Shown here: in pieces, positions 8,251 to 17,313 of the stretch
Layout of the letters: the number at the start of each line of letters is the position of its first letter
Position numbering within the stretch: position 1 is the first letter of the stretch
Notes under the pieces: generated by a model
The model's input: only the letters and a program-made list of their open reading frames with translations
Told to the model about the DNA's origin: nothing
The model's database searches: none
NCBI RefSeq assembly: GCF_000691525.1
Contig: NZ_JMDW01000009.1
Location: 186,001-250,000 of the forward strand
Origin: Mycolicibacterium neoaurum ATCC 25795
Lineage (GTDB): Bacteria; Actinomycetota; Actinomycetes; Mycobacteriales; Mycobacteriaceae
Direction of reading: 5' to 3'
Length of the DNA: 64,000 nucleotides
Translations under genes and position numbers: made by a program

Positions 8251-9504
8251 CTACCCGTCGGCGGGTGTGGTCAAGGCTTGCGTCAACACCGGCACCGTGA
8301 GCTCCCGCTGCCACGGGCGCGCTCCGGCCTGCGTCAGGTAATCCTCGACCGCTGCCCGCACATCGGGCACCGGCTGCCAGTCCCAGCACAACCGGCGCAC
8401 GGTATCGGGCGTCAGTAGATTCTCGGTGGGTACCGAGACACGTTCGGAGAGTTCGGAAAGGGCGGCGCGCGCAGCCTCGAGCCGTTCGGCGGCCTCCGGC
8501 TTGCGCCGTGACCAGCGAGCCGGCGGCGGCGGACCGGTGGTGGGCTCGGCGCCCGTCGGTGGATCCGGGTCGGTGCGGGCCCTGGCCAGCGCGTCCAGCC
8601 ATACCTGCGCGCTGCGGCGCTGTCGACTGCCGCCGAAAACCGGCAAGGCGGTGAGCTTTTCGATGGTGTCGGGGTCGCTGGTGGCGGCGCTGACGATCGC
8701 GGCGTCGGGCAGGATACGTCCCGGCGCGATATCGCGGCGCTGGGCAATGCGGTCGCGGGTGATCCACAGTTCGCGCACGGCGGCCAGAGCGCGCGGGTCG
8801 CGCACCTTGTGGATACCCGATGTCCGCCGCCAGCGGTCACGCCGGGTGACCGTCGGTTCGGCGGTGCGCAGATGCTCGAATTCCTGTGCCGCCCAGTCGG
8901 TCTTGCCCTGTTCGGCGAGCACCGTCGCGAGCGCCTCACGCAGCTCCAAGAGCACCTCGACATCCAGCGCCGCGTAGTTGAGCCAGTCGGCGGGCAACGG
9001 ACGCTTGGACCAGTCCGCGGCGCCATGCCCCTTCACCAGACCGAGGCCCAGCAGCCTGCGCACCATCTCGGCGAGGTTGACGCGCTCGAACCCGGCCAGC
9101 CGCGCACCCAATTCGGTGTCGTAGAGCCGCGGCGGTGTCATGCCCAGCTCCGCCAGGCAGGGCAGGTCTTGGTCGGCGGCATGCAGCACCCACTCGTCGG
9201 TGCTGAGCACCTCGGCCAGCGGGGCCATGACCTTCAGCGTGTCGCCGCCGTGATTGACCGGGTCGATCAACACGATGCCCGATCCGGCGCGCTTGATCTG
9301 AATCAGGTAGGCGCGGTTGGAGTATCGGAAGCCCGACGCGCGTTCGGCGTCGATCGCGAACGGGCCCGATCCGGCGGCAAGCAGGTCGGCTGCCTTGACC
9401 ATGTCGCTGGGGTACAGCGCTACCGGCGGCACGCCGCCTGCGGGTGCCAGCAGGGGAGTCGCCTCGGGTTCGGGCGCGGCCCCGGAGTCCTCTGATTCGG
9501 TCAT
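8251..9504 (-). CDS. ribonuclease D family 3'-5' exonuclease with HRDC domain (Rv2681-like)
   Basis: 417 residues. The DEDD exonuclease residues are visible as AIDAERASGFRYS near residue 52, HAADQDLPCLAEL near 107, and LNYAALDVEVLLEL near 176. A central HRDC domain (about 215-300) binds nucleic acid, and a second HRDC-like helical region ends the protein. It should trim structured RNA 3' ends such as tRNA precursors. The gene follows the DUF3000 gene by 1 nt, so the two are one operon, in the order seen in M. tuberculosis. Confidence 0.88.
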   Translation of the reverse strand: MTESEDSGAAPEPEATPLLAPAGGVPPVALYPSDMVKAADLLAAGSGPFAIDAERASGFRYSNRAYLIQIKRAGSGIVLIDPVNHGGDTLKVMAPLAEVLSTDEWVLHAADQDLPCLAELGMTPPRLYDTELGARLAGFERVNLAEMVRRLLGLGLVKGHGAADWSKRPLPADWLNYAALDVEVLLELREALATVLAEQGKTDWAAQEFEHLRTAEPTVTRRDRWRRTSGIHKVRDPRALAAVRELWITRDRIAQRRDIAPGRILPDAAIVSAATSDPDTIEKLTALPVFGGSRQRRSAQVWLDALARARTDPDPPTGAEPTTGPPPPARWSRRKPEAAERLEAARAALSELSERVSVPTENLLTPDTVRRLCWDWQPVPDVRAAVEDYLTQAGARPWQRELTVPVLTQALTTPADG

Positions 9505-9505
9505 G

Positions 9506-10108
9506 TCAGGCGCGGGTGCGGGATCCCAAGCTCGTCACGCCGGCCGGCGGTAATCCAGCCGCATGCTCCAGCACCTCGCAGAATGCCTGCACGTGCGGGC
9601 CGAGTTCCAGGTCGGTTGCCGTCCACGAGGCACGCAGCTCGAGCTGATGGGCGCGTGGGGGCCCGGAGATGTCGCCGTAGCGCACCGAGGTGGTGGCGGT
9701 GACGGTGCCGCCGAGGGCGGTGACCGCCTGTGCGTGCGCGGCCAGCGCGTCGGCCAACCAGCTCCACGCAACCTCCGGCAGCAGCGGATCGACGGCCTCG
9801 GTGGAGTCCAGGTCGGCCTGGATGTAGGCAACCAGTCGCATGGTGCCGTCCCAGGCCTCGGCACCCTCGGGATCGTGCAGCAAGATCAGCCGACCGAAGG
9901 CGTCGCCGTCGGAGCGCTCCGGCACGACCGCGACGTCCGGGTGGCGGACCTCGGCGCCCAGCGCGTAGCTGAACGGGGCCAATCGCTGCGGGGGGCGGAT
10001 CGGACCCAGCTCGATCTCCGGCCGCACGGTTGCGGCATTCATCGCCGCAACTGCGGTCCGGAACTGAGCCGGTTCGACGGATGTCACAGTCAGCGACGCT
10101 AGCCCCAA
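9506..10108 (-). CDS. DUF3000 domain protein (Rv2680-like)
   Basis: About 200 residues; the start is uncertain (TTG at 10108, or a GTG about seven codons in). The protein matches the actinobacterial DUF3000 family by synteny and by the features TVRPEIELGPIRPPQRLAPF near the start and YGDISGPPRAHQLELRASW near the end. No catalytic motif is recognised. It is immediately upstream of the RNase D gene and divergent from hemE, with only about 50 bp between starts. Confidence 0.75.
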   Translation of the reverse strand: MGLASLTVTSVEPAQFRTAVAAMNAATVRPEIELGPIRPPQRLAPFSYALGAEVRHPDVAVVPERSDGDAFGRLILLHDPEGAEAWDGTMRLVAYIQADLDSTEAVDPLLPEVAWSWLADALAAHAQAVTALGGTVTATTSVRYGDISGPPRAHQLELRASWTATDLELGPHVQAFCEVLEHAAGLPPAGVTSLGSRTRA

Positions 10109-10160
10109 CTGCTCTCAGCCTTGCGCAGGCGCGCCGTCTTTCGGGCGCGTGGCAACATAG

Positions 10161-11216
10161 GTGCCGATGAGCACCCGTCGTGACCTGCCAGAGTCGCCAT
10201 TTCTGGCCGCCGCTACCGGCCGCACCCCGTCCCACACCCCAGTGTGGTTCATGCGGCAGGCCGGGCGTTCGCTACCCGAATACCGTGCGCTGCGCGCCAA
10301 CCACAAGATGCTGGAGGCCTGCTTCGATTCCGAGCTGGTCTGTGAGATCACGCTGCAGCCGGTGCGCAGGCACAAGGTGGACGCCGCGATCCTGTTCTCC
10401 GACATCGTGGTGCCCCTGCGGGCCTCCGGTGTCGCATTGGACATCGTTCCCGACGTCGGACCGGTGATCGAGCACCCGATCCGCACACCGGCCGATGTGG
10501 CCGCACTCACCCCGCTGGAGCGTGCGCAAGTGGCACCTGTCAGCGATGCGATATCGCTACTGGTGGCCGCGCTGGGGGATGTTCCGCTGATCGGATTCGC
10601 CGGCGCCCCGTTCACGCTGGCGTCCTACCTGGTGGAGGGCGGGCCGAGCCGCAACCACGAGAAGACCAAGGCCATGATGCTCGGCGAACCCCAGACCTGG
10701 CACGCCCTGATGACCTCACTGACCGATCTCACGATCGGCTTCCTGGAGGCGCAGTTGGACGCCGGTGTCGACGCCATCCAGCTCTTCGATTCCTGGGCGG
10801 GCACGCTGTCGCTGGCCGATTACCGCGCCTACGTCCTGCCGCACAGCTCGCGGATCTTCGCGACGCTGGCGCCGCGTGGCGTGCCGATGACGCACTTCGG
10901 CGTCGGCACCGCCGAACTGCTCGGTGCCATGGGTGAGGCCGGCGCGACGATGGTCGGGGTGGACTGGCGGACGTCGCTGACCGCGGCGGCCCAGCGCGTG
11001 GGTCCTGGAAAAGCGCTGCAGGGCAACCTCGATCCGGTGACGTTGTTCGCCGGCTGGCCCGCGGTCGAGCGTGCCGCGCGTGCCGTCGTCGAAGATGGCC
11101 GGGCCGCGGTGGCCGCGGGCGCGGCCGGACATGTCTTCAACCTCGGTCACGGTGTGCTGCCCGCCACCGATCCCGAGGTGGTGACCGACCTGGTCTCGCT
11201 GGTGCATTCGTTGTGA
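10161..11216 (+). CDS. hemE: uroporphyrinogen III decarboxylase
   Basis: 351 residues from GTG; an ATG two codons later is also possible. It removes four carboxyl groups from uroporphyrinogen III to give coproporphyrinogen III. The substrate-binding N-terminal motif [15 protein letters not shown] and the internal [17 protein letters not shown] are intact. The stop overlaps the GTG start of the next haem gene by 4 nt, giving translational coupling in a hemE-hemY-hemQ operon. Confidence 0.97.
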   Translation: MPMSTRRDLPESPFLAAATGRTPSHTPVWFMRQAGRSLPEYRALRANHKMLEACFDSELVCEITLQPVRRHKVDAAILFSDIVVPLRASGVALDIVPDVGPVIEHPIRTPADVAALTPLERAQVAPVSDAISLLVAALGDVPLIGFAGAPFTLASYLVEGGPSRNHEKTKAMMLGEPQTWHALMTSLTDLTIGFLEAQLDAGVDAIQLFDSWAGTLSLADYRAYVLPHSSRIFATLAPRGVPMTHFGVGTAELLGAMGEAGATMVGVDWRTSLTAAAQRVGPGKALQGNLDPVTLFAGWPAVERAARAVVEDGRAAVAAGAAGHVFNLGHGVLPATDPEVVTDLVSLVHSL

Positions 11217-12553
11217 CCACGTACTGCGTTGTCGGCGGCGGAATCTCGGGATTGGCCGCCGCCTACCGGCTGCGGGTCGCGGCCGGTCCGGATGCCGAGA
11301 TAACGCTGTTCGACCCCGCCGACCGGCTCGGCGGGGTGCTGCGCACCGAACAGGTCGGCGGCATGACGATGGATCTGGGCGCCGAGGCGTTCATCACGCG
11401 CAGGCCCGAGGTTCCCGCGCTGCTTGCCGAGTTGGGGCTGACCGACCGGCAGGTGGCCAGTGCCGGTGCGCGACCGCTGATCTACAGCCAGGGCAGGCTG
11501 CACCCGCTGCCCACCGGCACCCTGCAGGGCGTGCCCGCGCATGCCGAATCGGTGGCCGGTCTGGTCGACGAGGCGACCGTCGCACGGATAGCCGACGAAC
11601 CCCGCCGACCGCTGAACTGGCGGCCGGGCGCTGATCCGTCGGTTGCCGAGCTGATCGGTGATCGCTTCGGCGCCCAGGTCGTCACCCGGTCCGTCGAACC
11701 GCTGCTGACCGGTGTCTACGCGGGGTCGGCCGCGACCATCGGCGTGCGCGCTGCGTTCCCGGCGTTGGCGGCCGCCCTGGACCGCGGTGCCCGCAGCCTC
11801 ACCGAGGCGGTGCGGACCGCCCTGCCGCCGCCACAGCCCGGCCCGGTCTTCGGTGCGCTCGACGGCGGTTACACCGTGCTCGTCGACGAACTGGCCCGCC
11901 GCGCCGGGGTGCGCTGGGCGCAGGTCGGCATCGAACGGGTGGCGCGGTCCCCGCGTGGTTGGGACCTGGTCGACGACGAGAGCAGGCACTGGTCGGCTGA
12001 TGCGGTCGTGCTGGCCGTGCCCGCGCCGCGGCTGGCCCGCCTGATCGAACACGTCGCACCGCGCAGCGCGGCGATCGCGCGCGGAATCCCGGTGGCCTCG
12101 ACCGCCCTGGTGGCGCTCGCCCTGCCCGGTGGCACACCGCTGCCGGACCAATCGGGCGTGCTGGTCGCCAGCGGCGAGGCATTGCACACCAAGGCCATCA
12201 CGTTGACCTCCCGCAAGTGGGGCAGGCGCGGCAATGTCGAGCTGGTGCGGTTGTCCTACGGCCGGTTCGGGGACAGCCTGGCCCGAAGCGTCGGTGACGA
12301 CGAGTTGTTGAACTCTTCGCTCGACGACCTGCAACAGGTGTTCGGGATCAGCACCGACCCTGTCGATTTCCGGGTACAGCGCTGGATCGAGGCCATGCCG
12401 CAGTACGGGCCCGGCCATGCCGAGCGGGTGGCGGAGTTGCGCGCCGGACTGCCGCCGACGTTGGCCGTCGCCGGTGCCTACCTCGACGGGATCGGGGTGC
12501 CCGCCTGCGTGGGGTCCGGCACGAAGGCGGCGGCACGGCTGGTGGCAGGATAG
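11213..12553 (+). CDS. hemY: coproporphyrinogen III oxidase (HemY/CgoX-type flavoprotein)
   Basis: 446 residues from a GTG overlapping the hemE stop. The FAD-binding [13 protein letters not shown] dinucleotide motif is at residue 6 onward, and a GYTVLVDEL segment is in the middle. Because hemQ follows and no hemN or hemF is nearby, it most likely acts in the coproporphyrin-dependent pathway of actinobacteria, oxidising coproporphyrinogen III to coproporphyrin III, although it is often still named protoporphyrinogen oxidase. Confidence 0.93.
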   Translation: MTTYCVVGGGISGLAAAYRLRVAAGPDAEITLFDPADRLGGVLRTEQVGGMTMDLGAEAFITRRPEVPALLAELGLTDRQVASAGARPLIYSQGRLHPLPTGTLQGVPAHAESVAGLVDEATVARIADEPRRPLNWRPGADPSVAELIGDRFGAQVVTRSVEPLLTGVYAGSAATIGVRAAFPALAAALDRGARSLTEAVRTALPPPQPGPVFGALDGGYTVLVDELARRAGVRWAQVGIERVARSPRGWDLVDDESRHWSADAVVLAVPAPRLARLIEHVAPRSAAIARGIPVASTALVALALPGGTPLPDQSGVLVASGEALHTKAITLTSRKWGRRGNVELVRLSYGRFGDSLARSVGDDELLNSSLDDLQQVFGISTDPVDFRVQRWIEAMPQYGPGHAERVAELRAGLPPTLAVAGAYLDGIGVPACVGSGTKAAARLVAG

Positions 12554-12557
12554 CCAT

Positions 12558-13250
12558 ATGGCCAAGCTCGATTACGACTCGCTCAACTCGATGACCCGGT
12601 ACATGATGATCTCGGTGTTCGCCGTCCAGCCGGAGGCGCTCGACGCCGACCGCAGTGCCGTCATCGACGAGACCGCGACCTTCCTCAAGCAGCAGGAGGA
12701 GGGCGATGTCGTCGTCCGTGGCCTCTACGATGTCTCCGGTTTCCGGGCCGATGCCGACTACATGATCTGGACCCACGCCGAACGCGTCGAGGATCTGCAG
12801 GCCACCTACAAGGCCTTCCGGCGCACCACCCTGGGGTTGGCCAGCGATCCGGTGTGGAGCGTCGTCGCCCTGCACCGGCCCGCGGAATTCAACAAGAGCC
12901 ATGTCCCGGCGTTCATCGCCGGTGAGGATCCCGGCGATTACATCTGCGTGTATCCCTTTGTGCGGTCCCTTGATTGGTATCTGTTGCCCGATGACGAGCG
13001 CCGCAAGATGCTCGTCGAGCACGGGATGGCCGGCCGGGAGTACCCGGACGTGCGTGCCAATACCGTGCCGGCGTTCGCCCTCGGTGATTACGAGTGGATC
13101 CTGGCCTTCGAGGGGCCGGATCTGGCCCGCATCGTCGAGCTGATGTGGAAGCTGCGCTACACCGATGCCCGGCGCCACGTCCGCGAGGAGACGCCGTTCT
13201 TCACCGGTCCGCGGGTGGGTGTCGAACAGCTGCTGAACGCCCTGCCGTGA
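12558..13250 (+). CDS. hemQ: coproheme decarboxylase (chlorite-dismutase-like)
   Basis: 230 residues starting 4 nt after the hemY stop. It decarboxylates coproheme to haem b, the last step of the coproporphyrin-dependent pathway. The family segments [19 protein letters not shown] (carrying the Tyr associated with decarboxylation), [16 protein letters not shown] (carrying the likely haem-ligand His region) and [18 protein letters not shown] are present. Longer in-frame starts upstream lie inside hemY and are rejected. Synteny matches Rv2676c. Confidence 0.94.
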   Translation: MAKLDYDSLNSMTRYMMISVFAVQPEALDADRSAVIDETATFLKQQEEGDVVVRGLYDVSGFRADADYMIWTHAERVEDLQATYKAFRRTTLGLASDPVWSVVALHRPAEFNKSHVPAFIAGEDPGDYICVYPFVRSLDWYLLPDDERRKMLVEHGMAGREYPDVRANTVPAFALGDYEWILAFEGPDLARIVELMWKLRYTDARRHVREETPFFTGPRVGVEQLLNALP

Positions 13251-13291
13251 CCCCACGCCCCGACCGGATGCGCGTCGACCTGATTGTTTGC

Positions 13292-13297
13292 TAGCGT
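13292..13297 (+). promoter_or_regulatory. -10 box of a leaderless promoter for the GGDEF-EAL gene
   Basis: TAGCGT fits the TANNNT mycobacterial -10 pattern and ends 6 nt before the ATG at 13304, so transcription would begin at or next to the start codon. No Shine-Dalgarno sequence is seen, which supports this reading. Confidence 0.5.
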
Positions 13298-13303
13298 TTG
13301 ACG

Positions 13304-15634
13304 ATGCCGACAGTCGCCCGGGTGGGGGGCGGGGCCGCGGTCACCACCATCGCGTTCTCCGTGTGGCTGCTCACCGGCTGGGGTTCACCCGATGTGCGGG
13401 TTGCGGTCGAAGATCTGGCCTTCATCGTGATCGCGGTCTTCGTGACCGGTTGCTGTATGCACGCGGCATGGCGTGCCCAGGGTCGGCAGCGGGTGGTCTG
13501 GGGCTGTGTCAGCGCGGGCATGGTCGGCTACACCTTGGGCTCGGCCATCTGGGCGTATTACGAGGTGTGGCAGGTGGCGTCGCCCTTCCCCTCGATCGCC
13601 GACGTGGCCTATCTGGTGTTGCCGATCTTTGTCTGCATAGGTTTGCTGGCTGTCCCGCACGCGGCGTCCGGCTACACCCACGGCAGGCTGGCGCTCGACG
13701 GTGTCATCGTGGCGGTCGCGTTCTTCCAGATCGGCTGGTGGACGGTGGTGGACACCATCCTGCAGTCCGATGGGGCAGGTCGTCTCTTACTGGGCATTGC
13801 GCTGGCGTACCCGATGCTGGACCTCGGGGTGCTCACGGTGGCGGTGCTGGTCCTGTCCCGGGCGCCCGCCGGTCAACGTCAGTCTCTTGCGCTGCTGGTC
13901 GGCGGGATGACACTGATCGCCATCGGCGACGGCATCTTCGTGTTCACCAACACCCATGACAACGAGTCGTGGGTGCCCTTCTCCAGCATCGGATGGGCAC
14001 TCGGGCTGTTGCTGATAGCGCTGGCCGCCCTGACGTCCCGCAGGGACACCAGCACGCGGGCCGATATCGATCAGCCGATCACCCGCGGCGCCATGTGGTT
14101 GCCCTACATCCCGATCGTGCTGGCCCTGGCCGCGGCGGCGATGCACTTTGCTGGATCGCCGGGGGTGCCGCCGGCCCTGTTGATCTCGGTGCTGCTCATC
14201 GTGCTGGTGCTGGTGCGGCAGTTCATCGTGGTGGGGGAGAACAGTCGGCTGCTGGAAACGGTGGCCGCCCAGGCCATGCGCGATCCGCTGACCGGGCTGG
14301 CCAACCGCGCACTGCTGCAGGACCGACTGACGCACGCGATGGCGCTGCACGAGCGTGACGACGAGGCCGTCACGGTGCTGTCGATGGACCTCGACGACTT
14401 CAAGCTCGTCAACGACGGACTGGGCCATCCGGCCGGTGATTCACTGCTGATCCAGGCCGCGGAGCGCATCGTCACCTGCACCAGGGCCGGCGATACCGTC
14501 GCCCGGATGGGTGGCGACGAGTTCGTCGTGCTGATGGAGGGTGACGAGGCCGCCGCGCGGATGGTGGCCCACCACGTGGTGGCGGCTTTCGCCGATCCGT
14601 TCGTGGTCGACGGATATGAGTTGCGGCTCTGTCCCAGCGCGGGGTTGGCCGTCGCGAATGCCGAGGGGCCCAGGCTGTCGGCCGATGATCTGCTCAAGCG
14701 GGCCGATCTGGCGATGTACGCCGCCAAGCGCGGCCGCATCACCGGTGTGCACATCTACTCCGATGACGATGTACCGGCCGGCATGGCGGATCCGGTGCAA
14801 TTGCGTCGCAGAGCGGGCGACAGCGCGCACGACAGCGCGATCGCGTTCCAGATGCTGGGCCAACTGCGCCATGCGATAGACAACTTCGAGCTCACGCTGG
14901 TCTACCAACCGAAGTTCGACCTGGTCGACGCATCGATCATCGGGGTCGAGGCTCTGGTCCGCTGGCCGCATCCCGACCGCGGACTGCTCGGGCCGGACCA
15001 GTTCCTGCAACTGGTCCGCGATCACGGGTTGATGCGACCCATCAACGAACTGGTGCTCGAGCAGGCGCTCGGACAGGTGGCCATCTGGCGGGATCTGGGT
15101 TTCCGGGTTCCGGTCGCGGTCAACATCTTCGCGCCCTCACTGGCCGACTTCGGGCTGCCGGACCGCATCCAACGGGCGCTGCGGGCTCGGGATCTGCCGT
15201 CCGAGATTCTGACCGTCGAGATCACCGAGGATCTGCTGCTCGACAACCGCGAGGTGGCCGCCACGGCGATCGACCAACTGCGCGCCAGCGGTGTCCGGGT
15301 GGCCATCGACGATTTCGGCAGCGGATATTCGGCCCTGTCGTACCTGCGCGATCTGCACATCGACGAACTGAAGCTGGACAAGGGCTTCGTCACCACCATC
15401 ACCGCGGATCGCCGTGCCGGCGCCATCGTGCGGGCGGTGATAGACCTGGCCCGGGAACTCGGCCTGAGCACCGTGGCCGAAGGTGTGGAGAGCGCCGAAA
15501 CCGCTTCGCTGTTACGGGAGTACGGCTGCCAGGTCGGGCAGGGGTACTACTTCAGCGAACCGCTGACACCGGCGCAGTTGCTGGCACTGCTCAGGACCCG
15601 GCGGCGGGAACCAGACGCAGCGATATGGAATTGA
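13304..15634 (+). CDS. membrane-bound GGDEF-EAL protein (cyclic di-GMP synthesis and hydrolysis)
   Basis: 776 residues. About nine or ten hydrophobic helices occupy residues 1-305, forming a membrane sensor. The diguanylate cyclase domain (about 315-480) keeps its GGDEF active site in VARMGGDEFVVLME. The phosphodiesterase domain (about 520-770) keeps EALVRW, the Asn in VNIF, EITEDLL, DDFGSGYSALSYL, LKLDKGFV and VAEGVE. Both halves look catalytically intact, so the net direction cannot be predicted. It interrupts the hemQ-msrB order of M. tuberculosis, and its 3' end overlaps msrB on the other strand by 44 bp. Confidence 0.92.
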   Translation: MPTVARVGGGAAVTTIAFSVWLLTGWGSPDVRVAVEDLAFIVIAVFVTGCCMHAAWRAQGRQRVVWGCVSAGMVGYTLGSAIWAYYEVWQVASPFPSIADVAYLVLPIFVCIGLLAVPHAASGYTHGRLALDGVIVAVAFFQIGWWTVVDTILQSDGAGRLLLGIALAYPMLDLGVLTVAVLVLSRAPAGQRQSLALLVGGMTLIAIGDGIFVFTNTHDNESWVPFSSIGWALGLLLIALAALTSRRDTSTRADIDQPITRGAMWLPYIPIVLALAAAAMHFAGSPGVPPALLISVLLIVLVLVRQFIVVGENSRLLETVAAQAMRDPLTGLANRALLQDRLTHAMALHERDDEAVTVLSMDLDDFKLVNDGLGHPAGDSLLIQAAERIVTCTRAGDTVARMGGDEFVVLMEGDEAAARMVAHHVVAAFADPFVVDGYELRLCPSAGLAVANAEGPRLSADDLLKRADLAMYAAKRGRITGVHIYSDDDVPAGMADPVQLRRRAGDSAHDSAIAFQMLGQLRHAIDNFELTLVYQPKFDLVDASIIGVEALVRWPHPDRGLLGPDQFLQLVRDHGLMRPINELVLEQALGQVAIWRDLGFRVPVAVNIFAPSLADFGLPDRIQRALRARDLPSEILTVEITEDLLLDNREVAATAIDQLRASGVRVAIDDFGSGYSALSYLRDLHIDELKLDKGFVTTITADRRAGAIVRAVIDLARELGLSTVAEGVESAETASLLREYGCQVGQGYYFSEPLTPAQLLALLRTRRREPDAAIWN

Positions 15635-16010
15635 TGCAGTACCGCTGGTCGGTCGGCGTGGGGTAGCCCTCACCCTCGAAGACATGTCCGAGGTGGCTGT
15701 GGCAGTTGGCGCAGATGACCTCGACGCGCGTCATGCCCAGCGAGTCGTCACGGCGCAGGATCACCGCGTCGGAGTCGGCGGGATCGTAGAAAGACGGCCA
15801 TCCGCAGTGGGATTCGAACTTCTCGGTGCTGCGGAACAGCTCCGCCCCGCAGGCCCGGCACTCGTAGACCCCCGCGGTCTTGGTGTCGGTGTACTCGCCG
15901 GTGAACGGCCGTTCGGTACCCGCGCGGCGCAGCACCTGGAATTCGGCGGGGTTGAGCTTCTCGCGCCATTGGTCGTCGGTCAGCTCGATCTTGGGACCAG
16001 GGGTCGTCAT
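15591..16010 (-). CDS. msrB: peptide methionine-(R)-S-oxide reductase
   Basis: 139 residues. It repairs R-methionine sulfoxide in oxidised proteins. Two CxxC pairs (CRAC, CANC) bind structural zinc, and RYCINSISL near the C-terminus carries the catalytic Cys. The segment FESHCGWPSFYDP is diagnostic. The start overlaps the aftC stop by 4 nt, so aftC and msrB are cotranscribed. The last 44 bp overlap the convergent GGDEF-EAL gene. Confidence 0.95.
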   Translation of the reverse strand: MTTPGPKIELTDDQWREKLNPAEFQVLRRAGTERPFTGEYTDTKTAGVYECRACGAELFRSTEKFESHCGWPSFYDPADSDAVILRRDDSLGMTRVEVICANCHSHLGHVFEGEGYPTPTDQRYCINSISLRLVPAAGS

Positions 16011-17278
16011 GATTTCACGCTAGCGCGCCGATCGGCATCCGTCATCCACGGCGGATCGATGCCGGAATCCAGCCTGCCGTCGGCCTTTGCGTCCAGGTAA
16101 CGGAAGTACAGCACGCAGAACACGACGATCAACAGCAGTGACCAGCCGTACGTGATCTTCATGTACTCCAGGAAGCGTCCGGTGGTCGGCCAGTGCGCCA
16201 GCAGCCAGCGGTCCATGGTCATGAATCCGTACACCGCAAGCCAGGCCGGCCAGTTGTGCAGTACCGAGTTGCGCAGCACCACCGTCATCAGGAACGGGAA
16301 CAGCATGGTCGAGTAGTAACCCTGCCCCAGCGAGAGCACCAGGAACGAGGCGGTCAGCAGCACGCCGGAAGAGGTCAGCAGCCAGAACAGCGGGTCGCGT
16401 TCGCGGTAGTACTTGTAGAGCAGGTAGAGGCTGCCCGCGGCCAACAGCAGGAACAGGATGCGCAGGGACAGGATCAGCCACATCGGCAGGCCGTAGTAGA
16501 TGCCGTTGCCCAGGATCGAGGAGTTGAAGTAGTCGCGCGTCTCCATGATGTAGGGCAGTGTCCGGTGCACGAAGCTCATCGGGTCCGACACCAACGGCCA
16601 GGCGGCCGCGTTGAAGATCAGCGGGACGCCGAAAGCCGTGATCAAGGTGTAGAACTGGCGGTTGAGCACCGGCAGCAACAGCAGCGGCGCCAGGGATGGT
16701 TTGACCACCAGCGTCAGGCCGATCGCGGCGCCCGCCAACAGTTCTGCGGTGCGCCCGCCCTTGAGCAGGAACCGGAAGAACAACACCGCGCCCAGCAGCA
16801 TGCAACCGTTGATGTTGGTGAAAACCAGTGTGTTCGTGACTGATTCGGTGCAGAACATGGCCAGCAGCAGTGCGGGCGCGGCCACCGAGGACAGTGTGTA
16901 GTTGAACATCCGCAACAGCAGGTATGCCGCGATCAGGAACGCGATCACATTGAATGTGATGTACCAGTACCGGGCGGCATCGACGGGCAGGTAGCCGAAC
17001 GGGGCGAGCAACAGCGTTCCGCCGGGTGGGTACAGGTAGTGCGGATCGACGTGGTTGAAGTTCTCGTTGTAGATGTCCCAGCCCATTTTGAAATTGATGA
17101 CGGCCCGGTAGACCGGCCCGAAGTCATCGGTGATGTAGCCGTTGGTGCCCAGCACATAGCTGCGGTGGATCACCGAGAGGATGGCGATCGGCCACAGAAC
17201 CGACCGCAGGATCGTTGCCGTCGACGGCGGTGTGGTGCTGGGACGGAACGCGTTCAGGACGGACTGCTGGAACGACAC
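16007..17278 (-). CDS. aftC: alpha-(1->3)-arabinofuranosyltransferase AftC (GT87)
   Basis: 423 residues from GTG. A polytopic membrane protein with about ten helices. The GT-C acidic motif follows the first helix (TDDFGPVYRAVINFKMGWDIY), and LYPPGGTLLLAPF is conserved in the family. It adds the alpha-1,3 branches to the arabinan of arabinogalactan and lipoarabinomannan, using decaprenyl-phosphoryl arabinose on the outer face of the membrane. It matches Rv2673 in order. An early basic, hydrophilic tail is cytosolic. Confidence 0.92.
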   Translation of the reverse strand: MSFQQSVLNAFRPSTTPPSTATILRSVLWPIAILSVIHRSYVLGTNGYITDDFGPVYRAVINFKMGWDIYNENFNHVDPHYLYPPGGTLLLAPFGYLPVDAARYWYITFNVIAFLIAAYLLLRMFNYTLSSVAAPALLLAMFCTESVTNTLVFTNINGCMLLGAVLFFRFLLKGGRTAELLAGAAIGLTLVVKPSLAPLLLLPVLNRQFYTLITAFGVPLIFNAAAWPLVSDPMSFVHRTLPYIMETRDYFNSSILGNGIYYGLPMWLILSLRILFLLLAAGSLYLLYKYYRERDPLFWLLTSSGVLLTASFLVLSLGQGYYSTMLFPFLMTVVLRNSVLHNWPAWLAVYGFMTMDRWLLAHWPTTGRFLEYMKITYGWSLLLIVVFCVLYFRYLDAKADGRLDSGIDPPWMTDADRRASVKS

Positions 17279-17313
17279 CTGCGCAATTTACACCGGGCGT
17301 CCTGACGGTCCAC

